Shown here piece by piece: positions 6,491 through 8,467 of a stretch of 8,467 bases of DNA. How positions within the stretch are numbered: position 1 is the stretch's first letter; every line of letters begins with the position of its first letter. The DNA comes from Deltaproteobacteria bacterium (GTDB taxonomy: Bacteria > Desulfobacterota > Desulfobacteria > Desulfobacterales > JAFDCJ01), in the NCBI GenBank assembly GCA_024277475.1, contig JAJRVC010000147.1, positions 1-8,467 on the forward strand, written 5' to 3'. The notes under the pieces are model-generated. The model saw only the letters and a list, made by a program, of their open reading frames with translations, was not told the DNA's origin and made no database searches. Made by a program: the position numbers and the translations under genes.

Positions 6491-6961
6491 ATGTACCGTT
6501 GGATCACCATCATCAGCAACCGGCCGGTGGCGGCGCTGAATACGCTCTGGTACGCCCGGGAAAGCTATCCTCAGAAACAGCTTGCCCACCTTACCCTGTT
6601 TTGTGCACCATCGGCAAAAAAGTCATTAAATCAATTCCGGCGTTATGCGGAGACGCTACTGACCTACCACGGCCAGAAAATGCCCAACGTAGAAATCATC
6701 TCCTATAAACCGGGGGATGTGGAACCGTTCCGCAACGACCTGAAACGTCTGCTGAACCGCTCGCGAGAAAAGGTGATGATCGACATGACCTCCGGGCGCA
6801 AAGCCCATGCGGCCCTGTTGCTGCTGATGGGAGAGTTATTCCCGGGCGTGGTGGAGCATGTCTTCTACAACTTTCTCGATGATGACCGTTATCTCAGTTT
6901 TCCTTACCCCTGCCTGCCCCCCAATGCCGGAAGGATTATCGATCTACTCAACAAAAAATAA
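6491..6961 (+). CDS. stand-alone CARF-like (CRISPR-associated Rossmann fold) protein
   Basis: CARF domains bind cyclic oligoadenylates made by Cas10 and either switch on a fused effector or degrade the ligand (ring nucleases). This 156-residue protein is one such domain only. The N-terminus WITIISNRPVAALNTLWYA (residues 4-22) is a beta strand, a ligand-loop-like turn and a helix. The key evidence is KVMIDMTSGRKAHAALLLL at 94-112, a strand ending in the D-x-T-x-G-R/K-K motif followed by a helix, as in Csm6, Csx1 and Card1-type CARF domains (Asp98, Thr100, Gly102, Lys104). The strand order before it (TLFCAP at 35-40, NVEIISY at 66-72) fits a Rossmann fold. There is no HEPN, PIN or restriction-type nuclease domain in the protein itself. 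AAGGAG supports the start. The PIN nuclease gene begins 84 bases downstream. It could be the sensor for that nuclease or a ring nuclease that ends the response. Confidence 0.72.
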   Translation: MYRWITIISNRPVAALNTLWYARESYPQKQLAHLTLFCAPSAKKSLNQFRRYAETLLTYHGQKMPNVEIISYKPGDVEPFRNDLKRLLNRSREKVMIDMTSGRKAHAALLLLMGELFPGVVEHVFYNFLDDDRYLSFPYPCLPPNAGRIIDLLNKK

Positions 6962-6984
6962 CCGGCGCGGGCGGCTGCGCACGA

Positions 6985-7002
6985 CGGAACCATCCCGTTC
7001 CG
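6985..7002. repeat. small hairpin in the CARF-PIN spacer
   Basis: CGGAAC and GTTCCG form a perfect six-base stem around a six-base loop, 24 bases after the CARF stop and before the PIN ribosome binding site. It might tune expression between the two genes; with no T-run it is not a typical terminator. Confidence 0.4.
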
Positions 7003-7045
7003 CCAGGGTTGCTTTGGTCATCCCCAAACCGACAGGAGATAAATA

Positions 7046-8137
7046 ATGAAAGAAAACCTGGTCATCCGCACCCAGGATATGTATGTCATGCTCAATTATT
7101 TTTTCTGCAGCAAGAAACCGGCTTTCCAGATCGACACCCCTTTTCTGAGCGATCCGCTTTTTCTGGTATCCTTAAACAAAGCCGGCATCCGTTTGCAGAG
7201 CCCTTACAATCATTCTGCTTATCAGCAGGAAATTACCCGGGCCCGGAAACACCGACTGGAGCACGAAATACCCGATTTCCGCTCCGTAAAAGAGATTCTC
7301 TGCCAGTCCGGAATTGTGCGCTATCCCAACCTGGATCAGCTTTTGCTGGAAGTGCACCAGCTTTGCGACCGCGATTTTATGATGGGAGACCGCCCTGCTT
7401 TTTTGGGACTGGATACTAATCTCTTCCGCGACCGTTTTTACACCACCCAGCACGACTGGCTGCGGATGCTGCCGGACAACAAAGTGGGAATCTCCATCTC
7501 TCCCTATGTCAAACGGGAGTTGCTGTCCAAGAAGAAATATTCCGATCGCACTGTCAATCGTTTCAAAGAGGCCGCCGTGCAGGGGGAGTTTAAGAAATAT
7601 TTTAACGAGTTTTTTAACCAGAGCCGCCTGGAAGACCGCCGCCGGCGCCTGGGCCATGTGGAAATCCGCAAAGCCCGCCGCCTGCAATGGATCATTCTGC
7701 TGCCGGACCTGGATGAGGACGAACTACAGGATAACCCCGATTCCAACATCATTTTATCCTACCAGTTGGCCGTGCAGGAACGGGGCGTGGACATCCTGCT
7801 GCTCAGCCGCGACCATGATTTTATTGCCCAGGCGGCCGGCATCCCCGGTATCCAGCCTTTCTTAGTGGAAAGCATTGTGGTGAAAGATTTAAACCACACC
7901 ATCGACCAGTGGAACCACCTGGTACAACTGCTCTACCTGCTGGCCATCCACTTTGGCGTTATCCGGGTGCAGAACCGCGATATTAAAATTATCCTGATGG
8001 GCGTCTGGCGAGGCAAAACCGACCACGAGTGGAGCCGCGAATGCCTTAAACTGGTGCTCCCGGAAATGGATACGCCGGAGATCACCCTCTGGCAAAACCT
8101 GGACATACTGCAAAAGATGAACTGGCCGTATGAATGA
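7046..8137 (+). CDS. PIN-domain nuclease with long N- and C-terminal extensions, candidate CARF partner
   Basis: PIN domains are metal-dependent RNases with a cluster of four acidic residues. This 363-residue protein carries all of them in order: FLGLDTNLF with Asp123, SPYVKRELL with Glu158, NPDSNIILSYQLA with Asp232, and VDILLLSRDHDF with Asp256 and Asp258. The domain spans about residues 118-275. The N-terminal 117 residues and C-terminal 85 residues match no family I recognise; the latter contains NHLVQLLYLLAIHFGVI (290-306) and could bind a partner or RNA. The protein is much longer than VapC-type PIN toxins (about 130 residues), and no antitoxin-like gene is adjacent. AGGAG at 7034-7038, seven bases before the ATG, supports the start. 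Placed 84 bases after a stand-alone CARF protein in a type III locus, it is a plausible second-messenger-controlled effector; that link is inference. The C-terminus may have been changed by an insertion (see 8118-8317). Confidence 0.8.
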   Translation: MKENLVIRTQDMYVMLNYFFCSKKPAFQIDTPFLSDPLFLVSLNKAGIRLQSPYNHSAYQQEITRARKHRLEHEIPDFRSVKEILCQSGIVRYPNLDQLLLEVHQLCDRDFMMGDRPAFLGLDTNLFRDRFYTTQHDWLRMLPDNKVGISISPYVKRELLSKKKYSDRTVNRFKEAAVQGEFKKYFNEFFNQSRLEDRRRRLGHVEIRKARRLQWIILLPDLDEDELQDNPDSNIILSYQLAVQERGVDILLLSRDHDFIAQAAGIPGIQPFLVESIVVKDLNHTIDQWNHLVQLLYLLAIHFGVIRVQNRDIKIILMGVWRGKTDHEWSRECLKLVLPEMDTPEITLWQNLDILQKMNWPYE

Positions 8138-8180
8138 TTGTGCGATTGGGAGAATGGGCGACTGGGTGATTTGATGATTT

Positions 8181-8212
8181 CCTGGTTGCGAAACTCCGGT
8201 TTCGCTACCAGG
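8181..8212. repeat. strong hairpin, 13 paired bases with one T-T mismatch
   Basis: CCTGGT (8181-8186) pairs with ACCAGG (8207-8212), and GCGAAAC (8188-8194) with GTTTCGC (8199-8205). The loop is TCCG, and one T-T mismatch splits the stem. It lies 43 bases after the PIN stop. No T-run follows, so it is more likely a REP-like palindrome than an intrinsic terminator, though it could protect the transcript's 3' end. Confidence 0.68.
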
Positions 8213-8250
8213 CTGTAGCGTCACCAAACAGGCGTTCTCCAACGGAGTGG

Positions 8251-8266
8251 CGTCGCCAGGGCGACG
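8251..8266. repeat. second hairpin of the 3' element
   Basis: CGTCGC and GCGACG form a perfect six-base stem around a CAGG loop. A smaller CTCC/GGAG pair (8237-8240 with 8244-8247) precedes it. Together with the hairpin at 8181-8212 it makes a compound palindromic element. Confidence 0.6.
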
Positions 8267-8390
8267 AGAAAGAGATAGACAGTATGGCGGAAGAGGGAAA
8301 GTGAACTGGCCGTACGAGGGGGCAATTCGGTGAATGCTGGTGATCAGCGACGGGAAAAACTGCAATGTTCTAACCCTGGAGGCAACCCAT

Positions 8391-8467
8391 ATGTCTGCCT
8401 GGCATGATCAGGAAAAGTTATATTTTTGCTGGCAAACGGTTAAAAAGAAAGGGGCCGGCGGCGGGCT
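8391..8467 (+). CDS. reverse transcriptase N-terminus, possibly RT-Cas1 (3'-partial)
   Basis: The first 25 codons of a gene cut by the window end. The ATG at 8391 follows CTGGAGG (8376-8382) by eight bases. The peptide begins MSAWHDQEKLYFCWQTVKKK and continues with GAGGG. The pattern LY-x2-W-x2-V-x2-KGGxGGxDG is the N-terminal (RT0-like) signature of group II-intron-type reverse transcriptases, including those fused to or next to Cas1 in type III loci. Here the sequence stops just before the expected DG. Since cas2 and cas6 are present without cas1, an RT-Cas1 fusion, or an RT followed by cas1, is the natural reading. A group II intron maturase is the main alternative, but I see no intron RNA upstream. 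Confidence 0.55.
   Translation, partial: MSAWHDQEKLYFCWQTVKKKGAGGG

Larger units (their letters stand above)
8118..8317. mobile_element. possible small palindromic insertion flanked by a 16-base direct repeat
   Basis: The 16 bases at 8118-8133 recur at 8302-8317 with one mismatch (TGAACTGGCCGTA is identical, then T or C, then GA). They bracket 168 bases with a 32-base hairpin, a second hairpin and a GATTGGG-like G-rich stretch. The left copy encodes the last residues of the PIN protein (NWPYE). The right copy in the same translation reads VNWPYEGAIR and then a stop at 8331-8333. This pattern fits insertion of a REP- or MITE-like element with target-site duplication that cut the gene's original end, though a simple segmental duplication is also possible. 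No transposase is present. Confidence 0.5.

Noticed and set aside
6246..6539. 97-codon ORF upstream of and overlapping the CARF-like gene
   Set aside because: No ribosome binding site, no protein-like pattern, overlaps a well-supported gene start.
7172..7687. 171-codon ORF on the minus strand inside the PIN gene
   Set aside because: Antisense shadow of a gene whose own frame has all PIN catalytic motifs.
8181..8212. Hairpin considered as an intrinsic terminator
   Set aside because: No T-run follows the stem, and it belongs to a larger palindromic segment flanked by direct repeats.
7889..8365. 158-codon ORF on the minus strand over the PIN 3' end and hairpin element
   Set aside because: Antisense to a supported gene and built largely from palindromic repeat sequence.

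Overview
The window is a bacterial type III CRISPR-Cas locus of the Cmr kind (most like III-B), read entirely on the + strand. Strong Shine-Dalgarno sites (GGAGG or AGGAG), a lipoprotein signal and intergenic palindromes all say bacterium. The phylum cannot be fixed from sequence alone. The style of the intergenic repeats makes me think of the FCB or Calditrichota side of the tree, but this is a weak guess. No CRISPR array, rRNA or tRNA is visible.

Layout. (1) 1-620: the end of a Cmr effector operon, cmr6, with its 5' end probably outside the window. (2) 661-4344: five genes that are not classical cas genes, nearly all membrane-linked: a small multi-pass membrane protein, a UbiA-like polytopic protein with altered Asp motifs, a 75-residue coiled-coil protein, a 367-residue coiled-coil protein with about four membrane segments, and a lipoprotein with a von Willebrand A-like domain whose ATG overlaps the preceding stop (ATGA). 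(3) 4383-5972: cas2 and cas6, separated by 333 bases that hold two strong GC-rich hairpins. (4) 6491-8137: a stand-alone CARF-like domain protein followed 84 bases later by a PIN-domain nuclease with long N- and C-terminal extensions. (5) 8391 to the end: the first 25 codons of a gene that looks like a group II-type reverse transcriptase, most likely an RT-Cas1 fusion, since cas2 is here and no separate cas1 is.

How the parts may work together (inference): Cas6 processes crRNA. The Cmr complex, with a Cas10 expected upstream, makes cyclic oligoadenylate on target recognition. The CARF protein could sense or degrade that messenger, with the PIN protein as its nuclease partner, a split version of the known CARF-effector fusions. 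RT-Cas1 and Cas2 would acquire spacers from RNA and DNA. The membrane, coiled-coil and lipoprotein block sits inside the cas locus and may be a membrane-acting accessory module, but no biochemical role can be read from it.

The most unusual structural observation is at the 3' end of the PIN gene. A 16-base direct repeat (15/16 identical) flanks a 168-base palindrome-rich stretch. Read in frame, the second copy gives an alternative C-terminus for the PIN protein, as if a small element had inserted with target duplication.
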